Shown: positions 7,788-17,383, counted from the first letter of the stretch. The stretch: DNA of 64,000 nt from Streptomyces diacarni (GCF_003323715.1 NZ_QOIN01000036.1:62001-126000); one strand, 5' to 3'. The notes: generated by a model not told the origin, from the sequence alone. Made by a program: numbers and translations.

Positions 7788-9179
7788 GTGAGTGACCTCG
7801 CAAGCACGGTGGGCACCACCGGCACCCAACTGGCCGCAGGCGCCGGCCTGAACCTCTCGCTGCCCCAGCAGCTGACCGTCATCGTCCTGTGTGCGCTGAC
7901 GGCGTTCATCTCACACATGGCGCTGGCCGTCTTCAACGACGGCGTGCGCCCGTTCATGCTGGACTTCATCCACGGCCGGACGACCCGCTCGGCCACCACG
8001 GCGGTCTCCTTCGGCCTCTCGGCCGGGTTCATCTTCGGACTCGGCGCGCCGATGGCGCTCTCCTCGGGTGTGCTCAACCCGTGGCTGCTCTTCCTGCCCA
8101 CCGACATCCTGGGCCTGCTGTCCCCCAAGAAGTGGCTCGCGCCGCTGCTGGGCGCCGGCTGGGGGGCCGTCGTCGTCTTCGGGCTCAACGGGGCCAACGA
8201 GGTGGCGCACGACCTGCCCGTGGACTTCCTGACCGCCATGCAGCAGATGTCCACGCCGATCCTGTTCCTCTTCACGCTCTTCCCGGTGCTGGCCATCACC
8301 AAGCAGTTCGGGCGCGTGTGGGGAGCGGTGGCCGGTGTCGTCGAACTGGTCCTCGTGGTCGCGACGATGAAGCTGTGGCCGGACATGTTCGCCGGTGCGC
8401 TCGCCATGGCCGTCGGCGTGCTGATGCTGATCGGCCTCGCCGTCCGGCGGGACCTGGCACAGCGCAAGGCCGACCGCGCGGCCGAGGCGGCACGGGGCGA
8501 GACCGCCGCGGACCAGGACCCCGCCCAGGCGGAAGACGACCCGATGGCCTCCCTGTTCAGCGCGAGCGCGACGCGGCTGCGCCGCTACCTGCCGCTGTTC
8601 ATGCTGCTGGGCGCCGGGGTCTGTCTGCTGGCCCAGATGCACATATTCGGCGGCGGGGAGGCCACCAGCTTCCTCATCGCCAAGGGCCACATCTCCGAGG
8701 CGGCTCAGGTCGACTTCTACCGCGTCTTCGGCTTCATTCCGCTGATCGCGACGACGGCGCTGGCATCCGGCGCCTATGGCATCGCCGGGTTCACGCTCGT
8801 CTACCCGATCGGCTACCTGATGCCGAACCCGGTGCTGGCGGTCGTCGTCGGAGCCGCCGTCTTCGCCATCGAGGTCCTGGCGCTGTCCTACATCGGCAAG
8901 GTCCTCGGCAAGCTGCCCAGCGTCCGCGACTCCTCCGAGCACCTGCGCAACGCCATCACCGACAGCCTCCATCTGGCCATCCTCTTCGGCTCCCTGATGG
9001 CGGCCAACGCGATGGGCGCCGGCCTGGGCATCCTCATCGTGGGCGGGCTCTACCTGCTCAACGAGGCGATGGGCCGCCCCGTGGTGAGGATGGCGGCCGC
9101 ACCCGCCGCGGTGATCGTCGGCGGCATCCTGCTCAACGTCCTCTACTGGCTCGACCTGTTCACCCCCGTCAAGGGCTGA
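7788..9179 (+). CDS. yhfT: YhfT-like membrane transporter
   Basis: A 463-residue polytopic membrane protein with about 10-12 hydrophobic segments and a charged cytoplasmic loop near residues 223-250 (RRDLAQRKADRAAEAARGE). It matches the YhfT family: MALAVFNDGVRPFMLDFIHG, NGANEVAHDLPVDFLTAMQQ, and a C-terminal half starting PLFMLLGAGVCLLAQMHIFG. YhfT has no proven substrate; by position it should import the compound handled by the enzymes of this operon. The GTG at 7788 follows GAAGGAG, 36 bp after yhfU. Confidence 0.85.
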   Translation: MSDLASTVGTTGTQLAAGAGLNLSLPQQLTVIVLCALTAFISHMALAVFNDGVRPFMLDFIHGRTTRSATTAVSFGLSAGFIFGLGAPMALSSGVLNPWLLFLPTDILGLLSPKKWLAPLLGAGWGAVVVFGLNGANEVAHDLPVDFLTAMQQMSTPILFLFTLFPVLAITKQFGRVWGAVAGVVELVLVVATMKLWPDMFAGALAMAVGVLMLIGLAVRRDLAQRKADRAAEAARGETAADQDPAQAEDDPMASLFSASATRLRRYLPLFMLLGAGVCLLAQMHIFGGGEATSFLIAKGHISEAAQVDFYRVFGFIPLIATTALASGAYGIAGFTLVYPIGYLMPNPVLAVVVGAAVFAIEVLALSYIGKVLGKLPSVRDSSEHLRNAITDSLHLAILFGSLMAANAMGAGLGILIVGGLYLLNEAMGRPVVRMAAAPAAVIVGGILLNVLYWLDLFTPVKG

Positions 9180-9210
9180 AGGCCGCGCCGTCACCAGGAA
9201 GACCCGCACC

Positions 9211-10179
9211 ATGACCACCATCCCGCACACCCCAGAAGGCCTGCTGCGGACCGTCACCGGGCCGCTCGCCGCCGCGTCGCTGACGGGCCCCGTGCTCGCC
9301 CACGAACACCTGGCCCTCGACCTGGACCGCGAGGGCGACGCGGCGGCGGTCCTCGACGCACGGCGGCACGGCCCGGCCGTCAGCCGGGAACTGGCCGCGC
9401 TGCGGCAGGACTTCGGCCTCTCCCTCGTCGTCGAGCTGACCTGCCGGGGCATGGGCAGGGACCCGGACGCGCTGGTGCGGATCGCCCGCGAGAGCGGTGT
9501 CGCCGTCATCGCCGCCACCGGGTGGTATTACGAGCCGTTCCACCCGCAGGCGGACCTGGCAGGGGCCTCCGTCGAGCAGCTGACCTGCACGCTCGTACAG
9601 GAGATCGAACAGGGCATCGGCGCCACGGGCGTACGGCCCGGTGTGCTCGGCGAGGTGGGCAGCCACGGCGACACCCCCAGCGAAGCCGAGGCCAGGTCGC
9701 TGCGGGCCGCCGCCCGCGCCGCCCTCGCCACCGGGCTGTCCGTGTCCACCCACGCCCAACTGGGGCACGGCGGACTCGCCCAACTCGACCTGTTGACCGC
9801 GGAGGGCCTGGCCCCGCACCGGATCTGCATCGGCCACCAGGACCTGCTGGACGACCCCGCCGTGCACCGCCGGCTGGCCGAGGCGGGCGCGTACGTGGCC
9901 TTCGACACCGTCGGGAAGGAGAGCTACCAGAGCGACCAGGTGCGGCTGCGCCTCCTCCTCGCGCTGCTGGAGGCGGGCCACGCCGACCGGGCGCTGCTCA
10001 GCTGCGACATCTCGCGCCACGGCTACCTGCTGAGCGAGGGCGGGAAGGGCTACGGCCACCTCTTCCGCTCGTTCCTGCCCGCGCTCCGCGCCGCGGGCGT
10101 CGACGAGGACCTGATCGACCTGATGACGCGGCGCAACCCGACGCGCTTCCTGACCGGCGCGAGCCCGGAGGAGGACTGA
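9211..10179 (+). CDS. php: Phosphotriesterase-homology protein (Php/YhfV-like metal hydrolase)
   Basis: A 322-residue TIM-barrel amidohydrolase-superfamily enzyme. Metal ligands visible are HEHLAL (HxH near residue 31), GEVGS (the bridging position, Glu rather than the carboxylated Lys of bacterial phosphotriesterase, as in the Php group), STHAQLG, CIGHQD and LSCDISRH (Asp). Php-type enzymes are metal-dependent hydrolases, some with lactonase-like activity; the true substrate in yhf operons is unknown. The ATG at 9211 has AGGAAG. One base separates its stop from the yhfS start. Confidence 0.88.
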   Translation: MTTIPHTPEGLLRTVTGPLAAASLTGPVLAHEHLALDLDREGDAAAVLDARRHGPAVSRELAALRQDFGLSLVVELTCRGMGRDPDALVRIARESGVAVIAATGWYYEPFHPQADLAGASVEQLTCTLVQEIEQGIGATGVRPGVLGEVGSHGDTPSEAEARSLRAAARAALATGLSVSTHAQLGHGGLAQLDLLTAEGLAPHRICIGHQDLLDDPAVHRRLAEAGAYVAFDTVGKESYQSDQVRLRLLLALLEAGHADRALLSCDISRHGYLLSEGGKGYGHLFRSFLPALRAAGVDEDLIDLMTRRNPTRFLTGASPEED

Positions 10180-10180
10180 C

Positions 10181-11407
10181 ATGACACCAGCAGCAGCACA
10201 CACACCCCCCGGTGCACTCCCGCGGACGTATCCGCTGGCCACCGTCCCCGTGGAAGACGCCGTCAGGTGGCAGTTCCGGCTGCTGGAGGCCACCGCGGCG
10301 CACTTCCAGGGGCAGGAGTTGTTCACCGCGGACACCGGCGTGGTGCCCGGACTCGGCAGGCCGTGGACGACGGCCCGGGTCGAGGCGGTACTGGCCGACT
10401 ACTTCGGCGCGCAGGACGCGGCACTGGTCCAGGGCGCGGGCACCGGAGCGATCCGCGCCGCCCTCAGCGCCGCCGTGAGCCCCGGCGAGCCGCTGCTCAT
10501 CCACCGTGCGCCGGTGTACCGCACCACGGCGGTGACACTGCGCGGCCTGGGCGTGGAGGCGGTCGAGGTCGATTTCAACGACCCGGCGGCGCTGCGCGAC
10601 GCGCTCGCCTCCGGCCGGTTCCGGTGGGCCTACGTCCAGCACACCCGGCAGCGCCTCGCCGACTCCTACGACCCCGGCGAGGTCCTGGCCGCCTGTGCCC
10701 ACGCGGGTGTACGCAGCCTCGTCGACGACAATTACGCGGCCTTCCGGGTGCCCGCCTGCGGTGTCGAACTCGGCGCGGACGCCTCGTGCTTCTCGCTGTT
10801 CAAACTGCACGGCCCCGAGGGCGTCGGCGTGGTCGTTGGTGCCGGAGACCTGGTCGACGGGGTGCGCGCCGACAACTACTCGGGCGGTGGGCAGGTGCAG
10901 GGCCACCAGGCCCTCGAAGCGCTGCGCGCCCTCACGCACGTGCCGGTGATGTGGGCGGTGCAGTCCCGCGTCGGCGCCGAGGTCGCCGAACGCCTCGGCG
11001 CCGGCGAGGTGCCGGGCGTCACCGACGTGCGCCTGGCCAACGCGCAGGACAGATGCCTCATCATCCAACTCGATGCGCCCGTGGCGCGGCGGGTGCCCGA
11101 GGTCGCCGCCCGGTTCGGTGCCGCGCCCTACCCGGTGGGCTCCAACTCCCGCTACGAGGTGGCGCCGCTGTTCTACCGCATGTCCAGCTCCAGCCTGGAC
11201 GACGCCCCGGAGCTGGCCGACTGGGCGATCCGCGTCAACCCGATGCGGGCGGGCGCCGACCTCGTTCTGTCCGTGCTGCGCCGCACCTTGTGGGAGCTGC
11301 GCGCCCAGGGCGCCCCCGCGTCGGAGCCGCCGGCCGCCGAAGCTGCCCAACCCGCCACGTCCGCCACGCCGCCCGCCACTTCCGCCACGCACCGAGCAAA
11401 GGACTGA
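10181..11407 (+). CDS. yhfS: YhfS-like PLP-dependent enzyme (fold type I)
   Basis: A 408-residue PLP enzyme resembling E. coli YhfS and the Cys/Met-metabolism aminotransferase fold. The PLP lysine is likely in CFSLFKLHGPEGVG, with the cofactor-binding Asp in SLVDDNYAAF and the phosphate loop in GAGTGAIRAALSA. The reaction (lyase, transferase or racemase type) is not known for this family. The last ~30 residues are a Pro/Ala/Thr-rich tail (ATSATPPATSATHRAKD) probably not part of the fold. The ribosome site GGAGGAGG lies inside the end of php, showing tight coupling. Confidence 0.85.
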   Translation: MTPAAAHTPPGALPRTYPLATVPVEDAVRWQFRLLEATAAHFQGQELFTADTGVVPGLGRPWTTARVEAVLADYFGAQDAALVQGAGTGAIRAALSAAVSPGEPLLIHRAPVYRTTAVTLRGLGVEAVEVDFNDPAALRDALASGRFRWAYVQHTRQRLADSYDPGEVLAACAHAGVRSLVDDNYAAFRVPACGVELGADASCFSLFKLHGPEGVGVVVGAGDLVDGVRADNYSGGGQVQGHQALEALRALTHVPVMWAVQSRVGAEVAERLGAGEVPGVTDVRLANAQDRCLIIQLDAPVARRVPEVAARFGAAPYPVGSNSRYEVAPLFYRMSSSSLDDAPELADWAIRVNPMRAGADLVLSVLRRTLWELRAQGAPASEPPAAEAAQPATSATPPATSATHRAKD

Positions 11408-11408
11408 C

Positions 11409-12572
11409 GTGTTTCTCGACAGCCTTCTCGCCCGCAACCCGGGGCTCGCCGACGTCGCGGCAGACCTGCACCGGCGCGGCGAGATCCCGCCCGACACCTA
11501 TGTCATGGACCTGGACGCCATCGAGGAGAACGCCGCCCTCCTGGCGGCCGAGGCCGAACGTCTCGGCTTGTCCCTGTGGTTCGTCGTCAAGCAGTTCGGC
11601 CGCAATCCCGAGCTGATCCGCGCTGTGGCCCGCGCCATCCCCCGGTTCGCCGCCATCGACCAGGACGAGGCCCGTACCCTGCACGCGGCGGGCGCCCGCG
11701 CCGGCAACCTGGGGCACCTCGTGCAGATCCCCCAGCGTGCACTGCCCGAACTGCTGGCCTGGCGGCCCGAGGCCGTCACCGTCTACGACCTGGCCAACGC
11801 GCGCGCCGTCTCCGAGCAGGCACAGCGTCTGGGCATGGTGCAGGACGTCCTCGTACGGCTGGAGGGCGCGGCCGGATCCGTCTACCCGGGGCAGGAGGGC
11901 GGCGTACCGCTGGCGGCGCTCGACAAGTTCGCCGAGGACGCGGAGCGGCTGCCGGGCATCAGGATCGCCGGGGTCACCGCGTTCCCCTGCGTCCTGTGCG
12001 ACCCGGAAACCGGTGAGCCGGTGCCGACGCCCAACTTCGACCTCGCCGTCAGGGCACGCGAGCTGCTGGCCGCGCGCGGACACCAGGACCTCAAACTGAG
12101 CGCCCCCAGCGCCACGTGTGTCGCCAGCCTGCCGCTGCTCGCGCGCCTCGGCGCCACGCACGGTGAGCCGGGGCACGCGCTGACCGGCACGACCCCGCTG
12201 CACGCCCGCGACACCGCGCAGCCGGAGCGGCCCGCGTACGTGTACGTCACCGAGGTCGCCCACACCCTGGCCGACGGCCGTCCGGCGGTGTTCGGCGGCG
12301 GCTTCTACGCCCGCTCGCACATCAGCTCCGCCCTGCTGCCCCGCGCGGAACTGCGGCTGGCCGTCCAGGACGCGCCCGCCGAGAACATCGACTACTACCG
12401 CCTCCTGGCGGCCCCCGAGGCCGGAGCGGACGTACGGGCGGGTGACACGGCGCTGCTGGCGTTCCGCACGCAGATCTTCGTCACCCGCTCCACGGTCGCG
12501 GTGGTCGCCGGGCTCTCGTCCGGGGCGCCGAGGCTGACCGGTCTCTACGACGCACGAGGGAGGGCACTGTGA
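11409..12572 (+). CDS. yhfX: YhfX-like PLP-dependent enzyme (fold type III, alanine-racemase-like)
   Basis: A 387-residue protein of the alanine racemase/YhfX family. The PLP lysine is in LWFVVKQFGRNPELI, and DTYVMDLDAIEENAALLAAE is the usual entry strand. The start is GTG at 11409, one base after the yhfS stop, with AAAGGA upstream; a longer upstream reading frame exists but would overlap yhfS by 300 bp. It probably racemises or decarboxylates an amino-acid-like intermediate of the yhf pathway (inference). Its stop overlaps the yhfW GTG by four bases. Confidence 0.87.
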   Translation: MFLDSLLARNPGLADVAADLHRRGEIPPDTYVMDLDAIEENAALLAAEAERLGLSLWFVVKQFGRNPELIRAVARAIPRFAAIDQDEARTLHAAGARAGNLGHLVQIPQRALPELLAWRPEAVTVYDLANARAVSEQAQRLGMVQDVLVRLEGAAGSVYPGQEGGVPLAALDKFAEDAERLPGIRIAGVTAFPCVLCDPETGEPVPTPNFDLAVRARELLAARGHQDLKLSAPSATCVASLPLLARLGATHGEPGHALTGTTPLHARDTAQPERPAYVYVTEVAHTLADGRPAVFGGGFYARSHISSALLPRAELRLAVQDAPAENIDYYRLLAAPEAGADVRAGDTALLAFRTQIFVTRSTVAVVAGLSSGAPRLTGLYDARGRAL

Positions 12573-13918
12573 CCACCCATGACGACCCGGCCGACCCGAC
12601 CGGCCCCACCCATCGCACCGGCCCCTCTGGCTACCCCGACCCCTCCAGCCATTCCGGCCCCTCCAGCCACTCCGGCCGCACCGGCCACCGCGGCCGCACC
12701 GTCATCGTCGTCATCGACGGCTTCGGTGTCGGTGCCATGCCCGACGCGGGCGTGCTGCGTCCGGGGGACGCGGCAGCCGACACCTGCGGGCACGTCCTCG
12801 ACCACGCGCGCGAGGCGTTCGGACGGCCCCTGCGGCTGCCCGCGCTCGGCGCGCTCGGACTCGGCCTGGTCCACCCGCATCCGGACCTCGCGCGCCGCAC
12901 CCAGCTGCCCGTCGCGGCGGGCAGGGCCGCGCTCGGCTATCCTGGGGCCGACACGTTCGCCGGGCACCAGACGATGATGGGCGCGGACTTCAGCCGGGTG
13001 ACGGTCGCCCGCCTCGGTGAGCACCTGGAGGAGGTCACCGCGGCTCTGCGCGCGGCAGGTCACCGGGTCGAGCCGCTCGACGGCGGACCGGTTCTGGTCG
13101 TCGACGGCGGTGTGCTCGTGCACGACAACCTCGAAGCGGACCCCGGCATCAACTGGAACGCCTCGGCACGGCTGGACGACCTGGACTTCGACGCCCTTCT
13201 CGCGGTCGCCCGCACCGTGCGTGCCGTCGCGCCCGTCGCCCGGGTCATCGCCGTGGGCGGTCACGCGGACGGGCCGCTGCCCGGATTCGTCCGGCCCGGC
13301 GACGGCGGCACCGTCGGCCTGGACACACCGGCGAGTGGCTTCTACCGCAACGGCGGACTCCAGGTGCGGCACCTGGGCGCGCAGCTCGACCACACCCGTC
13401 AGCTTCCCGAGCTGGCCGCCCGCGCCGGGGTCCCGGTGACGCTCGTCGGCAAGGCCGCGGACATCCTGGCGTGCGAGGCCGCCGTGCGGCGGCCGGCCGT
13501 GCCCACCGCCGACGTTCTCGCCCACACCCTGGAGGCGGTCCGCGCACCGGGGGAGGCGCTGGTCGTCGCCAACGTCCAGGAGAGCGACCTGGCGGGACAC
13601 CAGCGCGACCCGGAGCGGTACGCACAGATACTCGAACAGGTCGACGCGGGTCTGGCCGCGCTGGTGGCGCTGCTGGACGAGCCCGGGGACCGTCTCGTGG
13701 TCACCGGTGACCACGGCAACGACCCGACGATCGGCCACGCCCACCACACCCGCGAGTACGTACCCGTGCTCATCCACCGCCCCGGCGCCCCGGGCGTGGA
13801 ACTGCTCCCGGACGCGGGCAGTCTGGCCGACGTGGGCGCCACGGCCGCCGCCGCCCTCGGCCTCGACCCGGCAGCCCTGGCCAACGGCACCCGTATACCG
13901 GAGGCGGGCGCGGTCTGA
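12569..13918 (+). CDS. yhfW: YhfW-like phosphopentomutase homologue (alkaline phosphatase superfamily)
   Basis: A 449-residue metalloenzyme related to phosphopentomutase DeoB. Metal-binding motifs are VIVVIDGFGVGAMPDA (Asp), GDHGND (Asp-His) and the following GHAHHTREYVPVLI (His). The GADTFAGHQTMMG segment aligns with the GKDTxTGHWE catalytic loop of DeoB but lacks the Trp-Glu, so substrate use probably differs. A ~40-residue His/Ser/Pro/Thr-rich tail precedes the domain; the true start could be further in. GTG at 12569 overlaps the yhfX stop (GTGA). It is the last gene of the operon. Confidence 0.87.
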   Translation: MTTHDDPADPTGPTHRTGPSGYPDPSSHSGPSSHSGRTGHRGRTVIVVIDGFGVGAMPDAGVLRPGDAAADTCGHVLDHAREAFGRPLRLPALGALGLGLVHPHPDLARRTQLPVAAGRAALGYPGADTFAGHQTMMGADFSRVTVARLGEHLEEVTAALRAAGHRVEPLDGGPVLVVDGGVLVHDNLEADPGINWNASARLDDLDFDALLAVARTVRAVAPVARVIAVGGHADGPLPGFVRPGDGGTVGLDTPASGFYRNGGLQVRHLGAQLDHTRQLPELAARAGVPVTLVGKAADILACEAAVRRPAVPTADVLAHTLEAVRAPGEALVVANVQESDLAGHQRDPERYAQILEQVDAGLAALVALLDEPGDRLVVTGDHGNDPTIGHAHHTREYVPVLIHRPGAPGVELLPDAGSLADVGATAAAALGLDPAALANGTRIPEAGAV

Positions 13919-14160
13919 GCCCGGAGCGCGGTCTGAGCCCGGAGCGCGGCATGGTCCGCGACACGTGCACCGATCGCTTCCCACCACGAGCTACGTGACG
14001 GCTCCCCTCACGAGCTGCGTGACGGCGCCGGGCCGTCCCCGCTGCGCGCCTGACACACGGGGCGTGTGCCAGGCTGAGCAGGCGTCCTGTGCGGCGCGGG
14101 CGGAGTGGGCACTCGGGCCGCGGAACGAGAACCGCACACGCATCCATCGAGGAGGATCAC

Positions 14161-14580
14161 GTGTCGAAGCCACCACTGACCGACGCGGCAGTCGCCATGC
14201 TGTCCGAGCCCAACCCCTGCGTCATCACCACGCTGCGCTCCGACGGGCAGCCGGTGTCCACGGCCACCTGGTACCTGTGGGACGACGGCCGGGTGCTGGT
14301 CAACATGGACGAGGGGCGCAAGCGGCTGTCCCACATGCGCAACGACCCGCGCGTGACGCTCACCGTCCTCGGCAAGGACGACTGGTACACGCACATCAGC
14401 ATCATCGGCCACGTCGAGGAGTTCAGGCCGGACGAGGGCCTCACCGACATCGACCGCCTCGCCCAGCACTACCTCGGCCAGCAGTACCCGGACCGGGAAC
14501 GCCCCCGGGTCAGCGCCTGGGTCGCGGTGGAGCGCTGGCACGGCTGGGGCTCGATGAAGGACAGCAGCCAGCCTGGCTGA
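14161..14580 (+). CDS. PPOX-class F420/flavin-dependent oxidoreductase
   Basis: A 139-residue split-barrel protein of the pyridoxamine-phosphate-oxidase-like F420 family: MLSEPNPCVITTLRSDGQPV, TWYLWDDGRVLVNMDEGRKR, MRNDPRVTLTVLG. These small enzymes use F420H2 or flavin to reduce diverse substrates; the substrate cannot be inferred. The GTG at 14161 has a strong GAGGAGG. It is preceded by 242 bp of non-coding DNA, which contains an 18-bp tandem duplication (tctgagcccggagcgcgg) just after the yhfW stop. Confidence 0.88.
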   Translation: MSKPPLTDAAVAMLSEPNPCVITTLRSDGQPVSTATWYLWDDGRVLVNMDEGRKRLSHMRNDPRVTLTVLGKDDWYTHISIIGHVEEFRPDEGLTDIDRLAQHYLGQQYPDRERPRVSAWVAVERWHGWGSMKDSSQPG

Positions 14581-14667
14581 CGGCCCCCGGTGGGCGGTTC
14601 GGAAGGGGAGCGGCGATCATGGGGGGGTACCCCTCAGCACCGTCGCACGGAAAGGACCACGATCCAC

Positions 14668-15495
14668 GTGATACGTACAGTGACCCTTCCTTCCGGTGCA
14701 CGGGTCCCGGCCCTCGGGCAGGGGACCTGGCACATGGGGGACGACCCCTCCCGCCGGGCGGAGGAGCTGGACGCGCTGCGCACGGGCCTCGATCTGGGCA
14801 TGACGCTCATCGACACGGCCGAGATGTACGGCAGCGGGGCCAGCGAGGAGTTGGTGGGCGAGGCGATCCGGGGGCGCAGGGACGAGGCGTTCCTCGTCAG
14901 CAAGGTGCTGCCGTCGAACGCCGACCGGCGCGGCACGGTCGAGGCCTGCCGGGCGAGCCTGCGCCGCCTGGGAACGGACCGCATCGACCTCTACCTGCTG
15001 CACTGGCGCGGCGGCGTCCCGCTGGCTGAGACGGTCGAGGCGCTGGAGGAACTGGTGCGCCAGGGCAGCATCGGCTCCTGGGGCGTGAGCAACCTGGACA
15101 CCGACGACCTCGCCGACCTCCCGCGGGGCGCCGTGCCCGACACCGACCAGATCCTCTACAACCTCACCCGGCGCGGCCCCGAGTACGCGCTGCTGCCCCG
15201 CTGCCGCGAGCTGTCCGTACCCGTCATGGCCTACTCGCCGGTCGAGCAGGGGCGGTTGCTGGGGCATGAGGCGCTGCGCGCGATCGCCGACGCGCACGGG
15301 GCGACGCCCGCGCAGGTGGCACTGGCCTGGGTGCTGCGCCACGAGGAGGTCATCGCGATCCCCAAGGCCTCCTCGCGCCGCCATGTCGAGGAGAACCGGG
15401 CGGCGGCCGACCTGGTCCTGGGCGAGGAGGACTTCGCCGCGCTCGACGAGGCGTTCCCACCGCCGGCCGGCAAGCGTCCGCTGGAGATCCTGTGA
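14668..15495 (+). CDS. Aldo/keto reductase
   Basis: A 275-residue NADPH-dependent aldo/keto reductase. The catalytic tetrad is visible: Asp-Tyr in [13 protein letters not shown], Lys in [11 protein letters not shown] and His in [10 protein letters not shown]; the cofactor-binding [13 protein letters not shown] lies near the C-terminus. The start was set at GTG 14668 ([17 protein letters not shown]), preceded by GGAAAGGA; the longer frame from 14590 adds 26 residues with no homology. Physiological substrate unknown. Confidence 0.9.
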   Translation: MIRTVTLPSGARVPALGQGTWHMGDDPSRRAEELDALRTGLDLGMTLIDTAEMYGSGASEELVGEAIRGRRDEAFLVSKVLPSNADRRGTVEACRASLRRLGTDRIDLYLLHWRGGVPLAETVEALEELVRQGSIGSWGVSNLDTDDLADLPRGAVPDTDQILYNLTRRGPEYALLPRCRELSVPVMAYSPVEQGRLLGHEALRAIADAHGATPAQVALAWVLRHEEVIAIPKASSRRHVEENRAAADLVLGEEDFAALDEAFPPPAGKRPLEIL

Positions 15496-15661
15496 CCGGC
15501 GGTCAGCTGCCGGATCCCGGCGGTCGGCGGGGAGCGAGGCAGGCCGCGCGGTCCCGTTCTCGGGCGGGGGCTGGGGAGAGGACAGGGTCTGCAGGCGTGA
15601 CCGTGTTCTACCGGCGCCGCCGGGGCTAATTCGCTGGCACTCCGCGCCGTAACCGGAGACC

Positions 15662-16267
15662 GTGGACGCCGTGTCGGAACAACCCACCCACCAGATACGG
15701 GCCGCCTACACGGCGTCCACCGTCACCGTCTACCAGGCGTACGCGCCGCGACTGGGCCTGCCGGCGGTCCGCGACGGGCGCTTCCCGGCCTCCTGGAAAC
15801 GCGACCGGATGACGTGGATCAAGCCGTCCTTCCTCTGGATGATGTACCGCTGCGGCTGGGCGGCGAAGGAGGACCAGGAGACGGTGCTCGCGGTCGAGAT
15901 CGCCCGCGAGGGCTTCGAGTGGGCGCTGCGCAACGCGTGTCTTACGCACTACGACGCCGAGCGCCACGCCGACCACGCGGAGTGGAAGCGGCGACTGCGC
16001 CAGTCCCCGGCCCGCGTTCAGTGGGACCCCGAACGGGATCTGCACCTGCGTCCGCTGCCGCACCGCTCGCTGCAGCTCGGGCTGGCCGGCGAGGCGACGC
16101 GGCGCTACGCCGACGAGTGGATCGTCTCCCTCACGGACGTCACGCCGCTCGCCCACCGGGTGCACGCCGCCGTCCGTGACGGCGACCTGGCCGCCGCCCG
16201 CGGTCTCCTTCCACCCGAGCGTCCGTATCCCGCGGGCGCGGAACTCCTCGCCCACCTGGCTCCCTGA
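15662..16267 (+). CDS. DUF4291 domain-containing protein
   Basis: A 201-residue protein matching DUF4291 over its whole length: IRAAYTASTVTVYQAYAPRL, RDRMTWIKPSFLWMMYRCGW, and RVQWDPERDLHLRPLPHRSLQLGL. The family is common in actinobacteria and of unknown function. Starts with GTG at 15662. It is a single-gene unit facing the convergent MASE1 gene. Confidence 0.88.
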   Translation: MDAVSEQPTHQIRAAYTASTVTVYQAYAPRLGLPAVRDGRFPASWKRDRMTWIKPSFLWMMYRCGWAAKEDQETVLAVEIAREGFEWALRNACLTHYDAERHADHAEWKRRLRQSPARVQWDPERDLHLRPLPHRSLQLGLAGEATRRYADEWIVSLTDVTPLAHRVHAAVRDGDLAAARGLLPPERPYPAGAELLAHLAP

Positions 16268-16300
16268 CGCCCGTCGCCTCCTCGCGGTCCCGCCCGGATG

Positions 16301-17383
16301 TCAGCCGTGGCGCTGTCCCGTGCGGCCGCCGGCGGGGAAGCTGCGGGGGCCGCGGCCCTTGGGCGCGAGAACGTCGACCATCTCCGCCAGGTCGTCGCAG
16401 GCCGCGGCGATCCGCCGCTGGGTGTTGCGCCTCTCCGCAGTGACCGCGGCCAGCAGCAGGGCCGTCAGCGCGGCGGAACCGTTGAGGGCCTGGAGGGTGA
16501 TCATGCCCTCGATCAGGTCCTGGCGCGCGAAGATCCCGGCGCGGTCGGTGGCCGCCCATGTCGCGGAGACCGACAGGATCGCCGTACACACCGCCGCGCC
16601 CGCCAGCTGGAACCGCAGTGCCGCCCACACCAGCAGCGGGTAGATGAGGAAGAGGAGGCTGATCGTGCTCCGGGTCACCAGGAGGGCCAGTGCCGCCGTC
16701 GCCGCCGCCAGGGCCACCGCCTCGGCGACCTGCGCGCGGTCGCCAGGCAGCTCCAGCTTGCGGAGCGCCAGCAGGAGCGGGGTGACGACGAGGACACCGA
16801 CCGCGTCACCGGCCCACCAGGCCGACCAGACGGGCCAGAAGTCCGACAGCGTCAGGCCGTCGCCCGCGACCGTCATCAGCGTTCCGACGGTGGCGCTCAC
16901 CAGCATGCCGAGGAGGGCGCCCAGGAAGACCAGGCACACCGCGTCCCGGAACCTGTTCAGGTCGGCGCGGAACCCAATGCGGCGCAGCAGGGCGCACGAG
17001 AACAGTGGGGCGAGTGTGTTGCCGGCGATGAAACCCACCGCGGTCAGGCTGAGCGGGCCCATGCCGCTGACCACGAGCAGGGCGCCGAGTGTCACGCCGG
17101 GCCACACGCCCGCGCCGAAGAGGAGCAGGCAGGCCACGGCGATGCCGGTCGGCGGCCAGAACGGGGTGACGGTGGCCCCCTCGACCGTCACGTGCCGCAG
17201 CAGCCCGACAAGGCCGCCTGCGTAGTAGCCGAGGGCGATCAGCACGACGCGCAGCACGTAACCGGCGACCAGCCGGCCACGGATCCTGCCCGTGCCGCGC
17301 TCCGGGCGGGCCCGTCCGTCCGGAGCGGGGGAGGGATCCGGCGCGCGGTCCGCCGTCGAGTGCGTGGGTGCCACGCCACTCAT
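16301..17383 (-). CDS. MASE1-domain integral membrane sensor
   Basis: A 360-residue membrane protein with about eight hydrophobic segments of the MASE1 type (VTPFWPPTGIAVACLLLFG, MLVSATVGTLMTVAG, AWWAGDAVGVLVVTPLLLAL), followed by a short coiled cytoplasmic tail (ERRNTQRRIAAACDDLAEMV). MASE1 is a sensory membrane domain usually fused to a kinase, cyclase or phosphatase; here there is no output domain. Its ATG overlaps the stop of the upstream PP2C phosphatase gene (ATGA), so the two are translated together and the phosphatase is probably its output partner. Confidence 0.88.
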   Translation of the reverse strand: MSGVAPTHSTADRAPDPSPAPDGRARPERGTGRIRGRLVAGYVLRVVLIALGYYAGGLVGLLRHVTVEGATVTPFWPPTGIAVACLLLFGAGVWPGVTLGALLVVSGMGPLSLTAVGFIAGNTLAPLFSCALLRRIGFRADLNRFRDAVCLVFLGALLGMLVSATVGTLMTVAGDGLTLSDFWPVWSAWWAGDAVGVLVVTPLLLALRKLELPGDRAQVAEAVALAAATAALALLVTRSTISLLFLIYPLLVWAALRFQLAGAAVCTAILSVSATWAATDRAGIFARQDLIEGMITLQALNGSAALTALLLAAVTAERRNTQRRIAAACDDLAEMVDVLAPKGRGPRSFPAGGRTGQRHG

